From contig NC_057316.1 in the NCBI RefSeq assembly GCF_000687475.1, positions 3,658,001 to 3,722,000 on the forward strand: a stretch of 64,000 nt of DNA, given 5' to 3'. Under the pieces are notes generated by a model, which saw only the letters and a program-made list of their open reading frames with translations, was not told where the DNA came from and did not search any database. This DNA comes from Ustilaginoidea virens (lineage: Eukaryota > Ascomycota > Sordariomycetes > Hypocreales > Clavicipitaceae). Positions 47,600 to 59,520 of the stretch are shown one piece after another. The translations under genes and the position numbers were made by a program. The stretch's first letter is position 1. Every line of letters starts with the position of its first letter.

Positions 47600-50066
47600 T
47601 GATGCCGGCAGCAGCTACTCGTGGGACAATGGCAACGTGCAAATCTACCGTTTCCTGCTTGGATCAATTCCCACCCGAACCCGAACCGGTCACGCCCCGT
47701 TCCTGGTTTCTCCAGAAGACGCCCTCGAAACCATGTTTCTTATGCTTCCCATACATTCTCAGTTTCTTACCCACCATCGGAGTTGATGGGGGCCGAGGGT
47801 GGGCGGGGAAGTCGGCGAATGGATAGTCTAAAATGGGTTGGGGATGTTGTAGCGACGGGCCCTGCAAATGGCCCAAATGTTGCAAGGACGATTTCGTTGA
47901 TCTGTTGAACCGACCCCCAATGGTATTGAAGCTGGACCCAGAGAGAGTGCGGATCCTTGTCCCACTCTGCAAAGTCCGGAGTCCGGAGCGTGGACAAGCA
48001 CATCGACATCGGCCTATTTCAGGGTCCCACCACGTTGTTTGGCGGTCGTGGTGGTGGTGGTGGTGGTCGTCGTGGTCAGGAGGCTGTGACCGACAGGACG
48101 GATTCAAAACGTCAACGAATGTCCTTTATCGAGCGAGTTCCCTTTGCGCCCGTTGTCTGTTGCCAGTAAAAGACGGTGCGATTCCGAGTTTTGAGACCGA
48201 GATACCTAAAGTCCGACTAGATGGATGGCACGCCGAGTCTGTTCAGAACCCCCCCAGCGGGGCGGTGCGACTTTGCCATGGCAGAAACTACCACCCACTT
48301 CCGCCATCATCTCAGTTCAGCTGGTCTGGCTTACGTGTTGATGGGCCTAAACATCTCGCCGACTCCACCAGCCAAGAGGCTCCGAATGACGGGACTACAG
48401 TGGGAGGAAAAAAAAAAAAAAAAAAAAAAAGAGCTGTGCGCACCCCTAAAGAGGAACAGTGGGGGATAGCGGTTAAAAAAGATGTCTGTCAAGATGCAAA
48501 AGAAACGGGGAATTTGCTTCATGTTGTTTTCCCCCTTGAGCCCTTGGAGCCGACGTAGGCGGACACATATGACACGACACATATGCTCCAACGACCAAAA
48601 CCAGGACTCATCGCGAGCGCCTGTTGGCGGTACCGAGTACCAGACCTTACGTCGACGACCAGACCTTATGCCTGGTCCTGGTGGTGTCAAATATGTCGCG
48701 ACATAGGACACCAGGCTGCAGCGGGTGTCTTCCATGGACCACCGCATCTCTCAACACGATTGACGGCTTCAACCTGTCTTGGTGAGTGATTTCACCTCGT
48801 GCGAGCCACTGCCACCCCAGTTCTGGCCGTTCTCTTCCCACTCCCTCCGCGCCTGAATCTTAGCAGTAGCATCTACATGCCCGGTCAGGTCAGGTCAGTG
48901 CGTGCCCTGGAAATGGTGGGAATTTTGACTCTGCTCTTTCTTCTCTTGTTATATCGCCAGCCGCAGCCATGCACGGGCTGCTCCAGCGCCCCCCCTCCCC
49001 CCTTCACCCCCCGCCCCACTCGGCAGGCACCCTGACAACCTCAACCGCTGGGGCTGTGGCGTGCGTCGCATGTACCGGTACTCGTTGCTGTCTGGTTCAT
49101 TCTTTCACCGGGACTTGTTGTCTCTGGGGCAAGTTGCATCACTCACCCCAATGCTTTTTCTTTTTTTTTTCCCCCTTTCCCCTGGCGGATTCCGGGTGAG
49201 GGGTTCAAACTCCAGGCAACCGGTTCGTTTCGTTTACACCAGACCAGACCAGACCAGACTCTATGCAGTCCATACGCAAGTACACCGCTGTCAATAGTGC
49301 GAGAGACCAAAACACCTTGCATCCTCAGGGGTACCGTCAACCAGACTGCTTTTGATCAGCACTCCGTCGACGGAGTTGTCGACTGCTTGACCCGAGCTAG
49401 CTCAGATCCAGCACCTGGAACACCAAACCCGCCCCAAAAGCCCAAGCCTTGGACCTTGTTGTTGGTGAAGATCTCATGAGCAGTTGAGACCATACCAGTT
49501 GCTTGCTTCTAGGTGCGTCCCCCCCCCCCCCTCTCCCTCGCTCCGTCCTCTCCTTCGTTGGAGCTCTCAAACCGTTGGTCCGGATTTCTGAGACCTGACC
49601 TGCATCATCGGCACCTTCCTGCCACCACCGACCGACTCGACTCGTAGCTCTCTCTTCCCCTCTCAGACTCTCGCATCTTCTTCCGCCACCAGGTGGACTC
49701 GATTGTTTCTTTGTGGCCTCCTCCACGTGCAACCGTTGCGTGTTCGTGCTCCCAATTGCCATTGCGATTCCGCTCCACAGTAGGCCTCGTCGTCTCCCGC
49801 AGCCAAGAGGTTTCTGGTGCATTTGGTATGTGTAACCAACCTGCTTGGCAGTCAAAGGCTTTTTTTGGTGCAAAATTGACGTTCTCGCCGTGGACCAAAC
49901 GGTTGCATCCAAACACATCCACAGCCTGGCTGCTTTCTCCGACTTGGACGCTTGTTTTTCTTTTTTGCTAACGCACCGTGCATCAAGATTTCAAATTAAA
50001 CTCTCCGGAGAAGATACAGGCTCAAAATTCACCACCAATTTCACCTCGTACACTTCACAGCTCACA
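46693..50066. promoter_or_regulatory. Divergent ACL1/ACL2 spacer
   Basis: 3374 bp between the two ATP-citrate lyase start codons. It probably holds both promoters and a long ACL2 leader; GGTATGTGTAACC at 49825 could start a leader intron. Low-complexity blocks: G-run 47290-47307, CGA array 47566-47598, GGT array 48046-48068, A-run about 48409-48430, C-run 49519-49531. Frames here are short, repeat-based or antisense to one another; none was recognised as a gene. Confidence 0.5.
47566..47599. repeat. CGA/GAC trinucleotide array
   Basis: About eleven tandem copies of GAC/CGA ending in GATGATG. Confidence 0.95.
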
Positions 50067-51788
50067 ATGTCCGCAAAGTCGATTTTCGAGGCCGACGGCA
50101 AGGCCATCCTCAACTACCATCTCACTCGTGCGCCCGTCATCAAGCCTAGCCCTCTGCCTAAACCAACCAAGCATAATGCCCCTCCTCGACTGGCTTCTCT
50201 GCACTTCCCCGAGGATGCCAATGTTGAGGATGTCCTCAACCAGGCCGAGGTTACCTACCCTTGGCTCCTTCAGCCCGGCGTCAAGCTTGTCGCAAAACCC
50301 GATCAGCTTATCAAGCGTCGTGGCAAGAGCGGTCTTCTAGCCTTGAATAAGTCATGGCCCGAAGCCAAGGCCTGGGTTGCTGAACGTGCTGGAAAGGAGC
50401 AGAAAGTTGAGCATACCACTGGCGTTCTGAGACAGTTCCTCGTCGAACCTTTTGTTCCTCACTCCCAGGATACTGAATACTACATCAACATCAACTCCGT
50501 GCGCGATGTAAGTGAAAGAAGAGTGGTTTCCGTTTTGCTTCTTTGGCAAGGCGCTTCCAAGTCGGAGCACGAAGCCCAAATCGGGGCTTTGTCTGAATCC
50601 ACGAGCGGGTGTTGTCATGGTGGTGGTCTCTCTCTTCTCGATGCCGTCCCTCGCCATTGCGATCCCTGCTACCACCACCAATCAGTCACTGTTTTGAATC
50701 CTGCAGCTGGCGATGCACTTGATGAAACAAGCCGCTAATTGCACGTTTTATTTATAAAGGGCGACTGGATTCTCTTCACCCACGAGGGTGGTGTTGATGT
50801 TGGCGACGTCGATGCCAAGGCCGAGAAGCTCCTGATTCCCGTCCATCTTGCCGATTTTCCTTCGAATGAGGAGATTGCCGCCACCCTTCTCAAGAAGGTA
50901 CCTCAGGGTGTTCACAATGTTCTTGTCGACTTCATTACTCGTCTGTATGCCGTCTACGTTGACTGCCAGTTCACCTACCTCGAGATCAACCCCTTGGTCG
51001 TGATTCCCAACGAGGACAAGACCTCTGCCGCAGTTCATTTCCTTGATTTGGCTGCCAAGCTGGACCAGACAGCCGACTTTGAGTGCGGTGTCAAGTGGGC
51101 TATTGCGCGGTCGCCTGCTGCCTTGGGCCTCACCAACATTGCTCCTGTCAACGGCGAAAAAGTGAACATTGACGCCGGCCCTCCTATGGAATTCCCGGCT
51201 CCCTTTGGCCGTGAGTTGACCAAGGAGGAGGCTTACATCGCCGAGATGGACGCCAAGACGGGCGCCTCGCTCAAGCTGACAGTCTTGAACCCCAACGGCC
51301 GTGTATGGACGCTGGTTGCTGGCGGCGGTGCCTCGGTCGTTTATGCCGATGCCATCGCGTCTGCTGGCTTTGCTGACGACCTTGCGAATTACGGCGAGTA
51401 CTCTGGGGCTCCTACCGAATCGCAGACGTACCACTACGCGCGAACCGTCCTGGACCTTATGCTCCGCGCTCCCATGTCCGACAAGGGTAAGGTTCTCTTC
51501 ATCGGCGGTGGTATTGCCAACTTCACCAACGTTGCCAGCACATTCAAGGGTGTCATTCGGGCCTTGAGAGATTACGCCACTCAGCTGATAGAGCACAACG
51601 TTCAGATCTGGGTCCGTCGTGCCGGCCCCAACTACCAAGAGGGTCTGAAGAACATGAAGGCCGCTACGCAGGAGTTGGGTCTCAATGCCAAAATCTTTGG
51701 CCCCGAGATGCACGTCTCTGGCATCGTACCCCTGGCTCTCATCCCTGGCAAGTGGGAGGAAAGCAAGGCCCAGGAATTCCAGGGCTAA
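50067..51788 (+). CDS. acl2: ATP-citrate lyase subunit 2
   Basis: Partner of the subunit encoded divergently at 44528-46692. Exons 50067-50507 and 50760-51788 (252-nt intron) encode 489 residues matching the N-terminal ACLY part: an ATP-grasp domain ([55 protein letters not shown]) and a citrate-binding region ([49 protein letters not shown]), ending SKAQEFQG. Start ATG 50067 ([15 protein letters not shown]) is chosen by homology; an in-frame ATG at 49845 would add 74 leader-derived residues. Divergent pairing of the two subunit genes is known from other sordariomycetes and allows joint control. Confidence 0.96.
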
Positions 51789-52146
51789 AGCTAAAGACTG
51801 CAATGAAGGAAGAACCGAAAACGAAATCATTTCCGCAAAAAAACCTGAAATCCAGACAATTATGTCGGAGCGATTGGAGTCATATTGCAGGGGAGGGGCT
51901 ATAGAAGGGGTGATGCTGATTAGCGGCTAATGTTTGTTGCATTCTGCAAGCTGGATTTGGAGACAGCTATCAATGATGTGATGTTCAACATTGAGGGCCC
52001 TGGCCGTCTGTCGGGACAGACTGGCCGATGGTCGTGTATGGGTACGAGGCGGATGAATGGGGGAAAGGAGAAGTCGAGGATGACTCGACTCGAAACAATG
52101 AGAACATCATGACTCTTTGACTGCTTTCCTTTTGACTGCGGCCGAT

Positions 52147-52147
52147 G

Positions 52148-52203
<56 letters not shown>
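52147..52203. repeat. (TG)n followed by 42-T run
   Basis: TGTGTGTGTGTGTG then an unbroken run of 42 T, the longest homopolymer in the window. Confidence 0.95.
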
Positions 52204-52204
<1 letters not shown>

Positions 52205-52942
52205 GTTGAACTCCGGGGGTTTGTTTGTTACGCTGCGTGGGTTGACTCGACTCATTCCTGCTTGCCCACGAGCCGGTTTGCTGCACGGCGGCTTCCTGCC
52301 TGGTTTCGGTGAGCGGTTTTTTCTTCTTATTCTTCTTCTTTTTTTTATTTTTTTTATTCCTGATGGTCTCGACAGGTTCCAAAACCGGCATGACTTCGTC
52401 TTGCCTTTTTGGCCGTGCCTTTTGGGACGCACTGCCTTGTTGTCTTTTATTTCTGCAGCCAACAAACACATGGATCAAGGGTCCAGCAAAAGGGCTTTGG
52501 CTTCAAAGAACAAAAACAATTGAATTTACCAAAAAATGAAAATTAAATTCCAACACAAATACAACACACGCACGCACGCACGCACGCACAGAAATCAAGG
52601 GAAGCAAAGATTCGCCTCTCCCTCGGAGCAAGTGCTGCATGCCGATATCGCATCGGTGGGTGGCAGCATGACGCCGCCAAGGCCCCCCTTTCTCCCCAGG
52701 AAGGCGCAAACGTTGAAACTGTACGCCCATGCCACAGGACGCTTCGGAGAAGGGGAGAAAGCTCATGCGACCTTGACGTCCGAAAAAGCCGACGTGTAGC
52801 CAGCCAATCGGTCTGGTGTCAGAATGCCCGCGCCCGCCAAGCAAACATCAATGCTTGGCGGTCCCCCTCCGGCGGGAAGCGGAAGCGAAGAGCGAAAATC
52901 GTCCCTCGGGGATCCCCCCCCCCAAAAGCCCCCTGGGGAGGG

Positions 52943-52950
52943 TATAAAAA
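52943..52950 (+). promoter_or_regulatory. TATA box of the 53107 frame
   Basis: TATAAAAA in a GC-rich setting (GGGGAGGGTATAAAAAGGGA), about 165 bp upstream of ATG 53107. Clean TATA boxes are rare among the promoters of this window. Confidence 0.55.
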
Positions 52951-53106
52951 GGGAAGAGGGGAAAGGGGGCGGCCGTGGTGGTTGAAAGTTTTCTCTCATC
53001 TGCGTCGAGTTTCGGGCACGCGGGTCTTGCTCGTCTTCTTTGTGCTGCTGCCGTGCCGTTGCGGAGTTTGAGGGATTCTAGGGCGTCCTTTAGCCTGACT
53101 TGGGCC

Positions 53107-53391
53107 ATGTGCTGTTCATCTTGCTGCCGGGCAGCCGACCATGGCAACCACGACTACTGCATCCAGGACTGCAACCAGAACCCGAATTGCCCTACGAGCC
53201 TGAGCCTGTGCGGCGGGGGGGACGGCGAGGCGACGGGCGACAAGGCCAAGGCCAGGGTCAAGGGGCCGCCGCTGCGGGCTGGGCCGGGGGCGGCAGGTGC
53301 TGCTGGCGCGGAGAAGGGTTCTGGCGATGCTGGTAACTCTGCGCGGAAGGGCGGCCCTGCGGCCAGGAAGAAGAACAAGGGCGGCAAGTAG
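53107..53391 (+). CDS. Possible small Cys-rich protein, unknown
   Basis: ATG 53107 opens 94 codons with strongly GC-ending codons. The first 40 residues hold many Cys (MCCSSCCRAADHGNHDYC, QDCNQNPNC, LCGGG); the rest is Gly/Ala/Lys-rich and ends ARKKNKGGK. There is no signal peptide, so N-terminal Cys could be lipidated or bind metal (inference). A TATA box lies 157-164 bp upstream and the frame is open further up without another ATG. The opposite strand is also open (53116-53595) but reads as Arg/Pro/Ala shadow. No family recognised. Confidence 0.45.
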   Translation: MCCSSCCRAADHGNHDYCIQDCNQNPNCPTSLSLCGGGDGEATGDKAKARVKGPPLRAGPGAAGAAGAEKGSGDAGNSARKGGPAARKKNKGGK

Positions 53392-53799
53392 ATGGCGGCG
53401 GCGAGCGAGCGGGAGGTGCTGCTGCGCAGAGATGGCGAGGCGGGTTTTTGGCGAGCTTCCGGGCGAAAGACGAACATGGCCATGTGGTGGCTGGTGGTGG
53501 ACGATGAGGTTTGTTTGGGAGGGGAAAGGGGGGGAGGCGGGCGGGAAAAAGAGAAAAAAGATTGTTGTTAGACTATTCGTCTGACGACTGGGCATTGTAC
53601 ATCAAAAGGATGCAAGCAGAGGTCAACAACACACTACTCCACTCGACATCAACTGCTCAACTCAAGTAGGACAAGAAAGATTCCCTTCTCCGCTCTCGAG
53701 CAAGTTATGACACTCCTCTCCTATATATACATACACCTCTCTCCCCGTGTCCCATCCGTTTCGTTACACGCGCTCCTACACGGGGCAAACTTTTGTCTT
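53392..53799. other. Convergent 3' flanks
   Basis: Between the small Cys-rich frame and the end of the GH72 gene; G-rich at 53515-53545, TATATATAC at 53724-53732. No gene seen. Confidence 0.6.
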
Positions 53800-55464
53800 T
53801 TACACAAACAGCAGGGCAACCAAGGGCACGATGGCAGCCAGCATCATTGGCGTGTTTAGCACGGCACTACTGTCGTCGCCCTTGCCATTCCCATTCTTGC
53901 CTGTGCTGTTATTGCTTCCACTACCGGTAGTGCTGCCAGTGTTGGCACTGTTCTTTCCAGCCATGTTGAATTCATCGTCTGCCAGAGGCACGACCTTGAG
54001 GTCCTTGACGGTGTTGCCCTCCGAGTCCTTGACCGTCAGCTTGACGTTGTAGTCGGAGATCTTGACAATCTTCCCGCTTGGCTTGGGGCTGATGCCGCTG
54101 TCGATGAGTTTCTGGACGCCAGGTGGGGGGGCTGGGGCAGTGAAGTTTGTGTCGAAGCCCTTCTGCGTAAGAAGTGAGGTCGAGCACTTGGGCGGACTGA
54201 CGTCCTTCTTTTCTGCCTTTTGCGACTGGACAGTCTTCCAGTCAATGGTGGCCCAGGCGGCCTTGAGGCGGTTGTAGTCTCCAAGGATGTTCAAGTCGCT
54301 GCCGTTGACGGACACGAGGCCGTATCCGTTGTCCTCCTGCGTCCACTCGTAAACAACACCGCCCGAGAAGACGGCCGTCATGTTGGCACCGTATATGGCA
54401 CGGGTCTCGTTCCAGTAACGGGGCGCGGGCTTGATGCAACCATACTCGCTGAAGAAAACAGGAACAGAAGAGGTGCTGAAGTTGCTCGTCAAGTCGGCAA
54501 AGGTGGAGCTCTCGTAAGTGGTGGCAATACCGCACCAACTGTACGAGTTCAGAGCAAAGGCGTCGGCGCGAGTTGGGTCGCTGGATTTGCCGTCGTCGCT
54601 GCATTGCATGTAGTTCCAGGTATCAAAAAGGACGTTTCGAACGTCAGCAGCAGAGTAGCCGACGGGAATTTGGCGCTTCAGATTCTTCTTGATGTAATTC
54701 TTCAGGTCGCGAGTAACGGCACGAAGATACTGGGGAACAAACTTTGCCGAAGGAATGTCGTTGATGACTTCATTGCCAGAGAAGAAGAGCAAAGTGTTGG
54801 GATAGTTGGCAAAGGCTTCCACGATTGCAAACGTGTGGTTGAGATATTCCATGTAGTACGTCTCCCATGGCTTGCCCGAGTCCAGGGCTTCGCCCACCAG
54901 CGGCGAGTTGACGTCAAGAATCATGTACATGCCAGCCTGTCACCCCCAAGGACAAGTGCGAGCAGCATATCAGCATGTCAAACAGAAACTACAGGAAACA
55001 ACAGAGGCTACAGAATCAGGCCAGCGGTCAACACACTTACCGCATTGAAGATGCTAGCGCATTCGTCATGGTTAAGGTCTGGGTTCAGGTTGTAGACGCG
55101 AATGGCATTTACGCCCATGACCTGCATAAGGGCAGCATCTCGCAAGCAAGCATCGGGCTGGCTGAGGGGATCAGGGCTAGTCTTGGAGAAGCCCGCGCTA
55201 CCACCCGGCTGGTAAGCGACACCGACAATTTGGAACTTGTCGCCAGTCTTGGGATCGTAGATTTCATTGGCCTCAATGTCCAGAGTGGGGACGGCGGTGG
55301 CCAGCGACGCAGCGAGAGCAGCGACGAGCGCGGTTGGAATCTAATATAAGATGGGTCAGCGGAAGCTCCCCAGGCGTCGCTGGGTCTTGCCGAGGGTACA
55401 AGGACGACTTGAGTATAACGGGGAAAAGGGGAAAAGATAAAAAGATAAAAAGAAAAAAAAAAAA

Positions 55465-55513
<49 letters not shown>

Positions 55514-55524
55514 CGTACACGCAT
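53800..55524 (-). CDS. GPI-anchored beta-1,3-glucanosyltransferase (GH72)
   Basis: Cuts and re-joins beta-1,3-glucan chains at the wall (Gel/Gas family). Exons 55524-55519 (ATGCGT), 55340-55041 and 54936-53800 encode 480 residues. The signal peptide is MRIPTALVAALAASLATAVP. The GH72 barrel has VGVAYQPGGSAGF, VNAIRVYNLNPDLNHDECAS, the acid/base Glu in FFSGNEVIND (about E158) and the nucleophile in PVFFSEYGC (about E266), spaced as in Gas1. A Ser/Asn/Gly linker and hydrophobic tail (SSAVLNTPMMLAAIVPLVALLFV in two parts) give the GPI signal. There is no Cys-rich CBM43 box, so this is the shorter Gel subgroup. The 178-nt first intron contains AG/CT and A/T runs. Confidence 0.94.
55472..55511. repeat. 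AAAG/AG microsatellite in GH72 intron 1
   Basis: AAAG units followed by about 15 AG dinucleotides, directly beside the GTACGT donor (minus strand). Confidence 0.9.
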
Positions 55525-57121
55525 GGCTGACCGCAACTGACGAGCGTAAGCGTAAACTTGCCAAAGCCGAGTGGCGCGAGGTGGAAGCAATACCGAGAGG
55601 GAAATGGGAAGATGGACGTGGAAATTCAATCGAGAAAGAGCGGGAGTGAGCTCAAGCGGTTCTCGGTTCTAACATGGAAGGAGTGACAGGAAGGAAGCTC
55701 TGGAGAGAAGGAGCAATTGACTGACGAAAAGGAGCGAACGCCTACGGTGAGGCAAGAGCAGTGTAGTTGGTTGACGAGAAAGTGCACAGAGAAGCAAAGA
55801 GCCAGGCAGGGCCTGTGCCTGGCCTGGGTCTGGGTCTGGCCTGAGTCTACAAGGCTCTGAGGCCCGGCGGGCTAAAGCAGCACGGTCAAGTCAAGTCTGG
55901 TCTCACTCAACTTCTCATTCAGTGCTGCCCGCCCATGCCATGCTGTCAGTCTGATCGGTGCTGTCAATGCTTGATTCATTGGTTAAAGTCTGGTCTGGTG
56001 CCTGCCTGCCCCTGGGCATATCTAGCCTCCAGCCTCGAAACTTCAAATGGCACCTGCCCACGCTACGCGCAGGTCATCGAACAGTCCATTCCAGTCCAGT
56101 CCAGTCTGGTGGAAGCTGATCCGCCGCCAACCAAGGCAAAAGCACTTCCGACGACACGCAAGTCGAGGTGGAAGATTGCTAATGCAACATGGGTCGACAG
56201 CTTGGCACAAACCCCATCGTACTCTGACTCTGTTCTTGGGTTGATGCATTGATTCTTGGCTCGGGCGAAAAGCCCCCCTGCCTGGTTCGAGGGGCCTGCT
56301 GCCTTTGATTGGCGCGTGGCGCACAGCCGCCCATCGACCCTTGCCTTGCACTGTGCAGGCACCAACGTTGACCCAGCACCACTGGCGGCCCAGGGTCTGC
56401 AAGCCACAGTTGCGTTGCTGGCTGCTTAGCGTCAGGAACATTACTCCGTACTCCGTACCAACCGGGCGTCTGAACTTTTGCAGAGTCCAGTCCGTCCACT
56501 TTGTACTGTACTTGTACTGTACGTCCATACTCCATTTCATCGCGCTTTGAAAATGACGGGACCCGACTACATATTGATAGGTTTAGGAATCTTACCTTTG
56601 GAGGTAGGTACTTCCGTACTGAGTGCGGAGGAAAGCAAGAGCAGTAAGTGGTACTCAATACTTTGTTAAACACATTCGGCTCCATCCATGTCATTATCAT
56701 TATCAGTTTCTTCACCTTTCCACTCCAGCATCTCGGCTCGCATACCACCTACCTTACCTAAGCACTAAGGATCATCGTTCCCCCCCGCCTTGACCAGTGG
56801 TCCCAGGGTCATGCGGACAAAAAACAACGCCTGTTGCATCCATGAAGAGAAAAAGGCCTTTGCCCTGGTGTTGGACGAAAATGACCGAAATCACCACTAC
56901 TACCCTGTACCTGTACTACGCAAATGGGAGCCGAGGCAGATCGGTGATTGTCATTGGCTGGCGGGCACGGTGCCTCTCCTTCCCCTTCCCTTGCCTTCCC
57001 TTGCCTTCCCTTGCGGCCATGTCTGCGGCCATGTCTCCGGCCATGTCGTCCCAGCCAGGCGACGAAACGAACCTCCATCAAAAGAGTTGACCCAGCCTCC
57101 TCCTACCAGGACGTAGACATT
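55525..57121. other. Divergent spacer, GH72 to biotin ligase
   Basis: Promoters of both genes. TACTCCGTACTCCGTAC lies at 56442-56458, GGTAGGTACTTCCG at about 56603-56617. Tandem repeats CCTTCCCTTG (about 56985-57015) and GGCCATGTCT-type (57016-57050) lie just before the biotin ligase start. A CAGTC-repeat stretch lies at 56081-56107. No gene seen. Confidence 0.55.
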
Positions 57122-59520
57122 ATGACGGCAAGGCGGCTCAACGTCCTCGTCTACACAGGTGAGCAGAGACTGCCCTATACTCAAGACGCGACCAGTCACA
57201 CAAACAAGCTTCCTAGATTCACAAAGAGACAGGCACGGGCACAACCTCGGAATCAGTCAGACAATGCATGTACTCGCTGCGGCGGCTGCTCTCGCCAAAC
57301 TACGCCGTCATCCCTGCATCGGAATCAGTCATCCTGAATGAACCCTGGCCGCCCACATGCGCGCTCCTTGTGATGCCCGGAGGAGCGGATCTCGGCTATT
57401 GCAGAGCTCTGAATGGCCCAGGAAACCGTCGCATCAGCGACTTTGTCCGACATGGTGGTGCCTATCTGGGCTTCTGCGCAGGCGCCTACTACGCCAGCAG
57501 CAACTGCGAGTTTGAAGTCGGAAACAAGCCCCTGGAAGTGGTTGGACGCAGGGAATTGGGATTCTTCCCCGGAACTTGTCGTGGAGGAGCATTCAAAGGG
57601 TTCGAGTACCGCAGCGAAAATGGGGCCCGAGCCGCTGTCCTCAGAGTCGCAAAAGACGTCTTCAAGGACAATGTTCCGGAAACATTGACCTCTTACTACA
57701 ACGGGGGCGGCGTTTTCGTCCATGCTGCCCAAGTCACCAGCCGCAAAGTAGAGATTCTTGCGACTTATGACGAACAAATTGACGTCGACGGCGGCGACGG
57801 AAAAGCCGCCGCCGCCGTGCTCTGTCATTTCGGTAACGGCAAGGCACTATTATGCGGACCACATCCCGAGTAAGTAGCCCGTGGTGGAAGACGAAGAAGA
57901 AGAAGAAGAAGAAGAAGAAGAAGAAGAAGAAGAAGAAGAGGGAAGATTTTCAACCTTTCATTTGCCAACCTGTTATGCATATGCAACTCACTAAACGACA
58001 AACCAGATTTGCCCCAGTCAACCTAGTCCCTCAACCTGGCATCCCAGGCTATGCAGATCTCATCAGCAAACTAAAAAAGGACGACGGCGCCCGTTTGGAC
58101 TTCCTGAAGGGTTGTATAGGCAAGCTAGGTCTCGAGGTCGGTATCGAAACCACGCCGCCCACCCTTTCCAACCTGCACCTATCCGCAGTGGAAAACATTC
58201 AGGTCTCGGAGCTTCTTTGCGCATGGGCCGAGGTCGTCAACAAGGAAAACGGTGAGGAATACATCAAGGGTGAAGCCGACATGTTTTGCATCCAATCAGA
58301 TGAGGACGGACTCGCGGTTCAGCACTTGCGACAAGACCTTCCGGAAACTCTTGGTCGCCCTCCTGGAGAATCCGGCATCATAGATTACGGAACCATCACA
58401 AAGAATATCATCGCGCATGTCGCAGCCTTGCCAACAAGCCAGATGACTCCCAGGTTCAACCATAGCCTGTACTTTTCCAGCCTAAAGCGATTTCAAGCAA
58501 TGGAGGATGCGGCGGAAAGCTGGGGCAACATGCTCATGTATGGCGACGTCGTCACCAGCACCAACTCATTGCTAGAGAAGTTTGTCTCGACTTCCCGTCA
58601 CTGTTCACTGCCCATGCATGGTGGTTATCCCTCCATAACTTACTCTTTCAGCACAGAAATCCGAAGCTCATTTCGAAGCTTCCGACTGGCTTCACCTTCT
58701 CCGCTTCGACACAGATCGCAGGCCGGGGCCGCGGCACCAATGTCTGGGTTGCACCACCCGGTGCCCTCATGTTCTCTACCATCATAAATCACCCGGCGTA
58801 CTTGACAGCATCTCGGCCCGCAGTATTCATCCAATACATTGCCGCCATTGCCATTATCGAGGCCATCCAGTCCTTTGGCCCGGGATACGAGAGCCTTCCC
58901 ATCAAGCTCAAGTGGCCAAACGACATCTGTAAGCCAGTGCTGTGTGACGCTTGACTGCACAGTCTCGATGCATTCCCGTCGCCCCAAACATGGAAACCAT
59001 GATGCTGACGCAAAGTTCACGGCGCAAAGATGCACTCGATCCCTCGAAACCCGCGTCATCAAAGATGCACGTCAAGATTGGTGGCATTCTTTCTCAATGC
59101 GGCTATTGTGACGGATCATATCAAATCATTCTGGGCATCGGCATCAACGCAGTCAACTCACGCCCCACGACGTCCATCTCCGATTTATTGCCCCCCCAAG
59201 CGCACCCACCTCAGCTGGAAACTCTTCTAGCGAGAATAGTCACTCGTCTGGAGTCAGTCCACGCACAGTTTCGGCGCGAAGGGTTTTCGGAAGACTTGGA
59301 ACGTAGATACTATCGCCACTGGCTGCATACCGGACAAGCCATCTGCTTAGAGGCAGAGGGCGGTGTAAAGGCCAGAGTCTTGGGCATCACACGAGACTGG
59401 GGCATGTTGAGGGCAGAGGAGACGGACGTGGAGGGTAGAGGGACAGGGAAAGTATGGACGTTGCAGAGCGATGAGAACAGTTTCGATTATTGGAAGGGAT
59501 TGATCAGGAGAAAGCAATAG
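57122..59520 (+). CDS. bpl1: Biotin-protein ligase (holocarboxylase synthetase)
   Basis: Activates biotin with ATP and attaches it to lysine of carboxylases such as acetyl-CoA carboxylase, the step after ATP-citrate lyase in lipid synthesis. Five exons (57122-57158, 57233-57869, 58007-58579, 58657-58928, 59030-59520) encode 669 residues. The N-terminal amidotransferase-like domain has VMPGGADLGYCRALNG and GGAYLGFCAGAYYAS. The catalytic domain has GDVVTSTNSLLEK, the nucleotide loop AGRGRGTNVWVAP (about 437-449), LKWPNDIY with K501, and HVKIGGILSQ. The SH3-like C-terminal domain ends NSFDYWKGLIRRKQ. Intron 2 carries an AAG array (57882-57940); intron 3 uses a GTTTGT donor; in intron 4 the CAAAG acceptor at 59029 gives NDIYALDPSKP in frame. 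Confidence 0.94.
57882..57940. repeat. AAG trinucleotide array in bpl1 intron 2
   Basis: About 18 tandem AAG/GAA units starting twelve bases after the GTAAGT donor. Confidence 0.95.

Larger units (their letters stand above)
51789..53106. other. Spacer with long T-run and TATA box
   Basis: 3' flank of ACL2, then a TG-run leading into 42 T (52162-52203), CT-rich DNA to 52370, a CACG tetramer array (52565-52589) and a TATA box (52943). No gene seen before 53107. Confidence 0.55.

Noticed and set aside
49195..49225. GGGGTTCAAACTCC resembling a tRNA T-arm
   Set aside because: No acceptor, D or anticodon stems fit in the preceding 70 bases, which are largely T- and C-runs.
50748..51830. 360-codon minus-strand open frame
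   Set aside because: Antisense to ATP-citrate lyase subunit 2, which has full homology on the plus strand.
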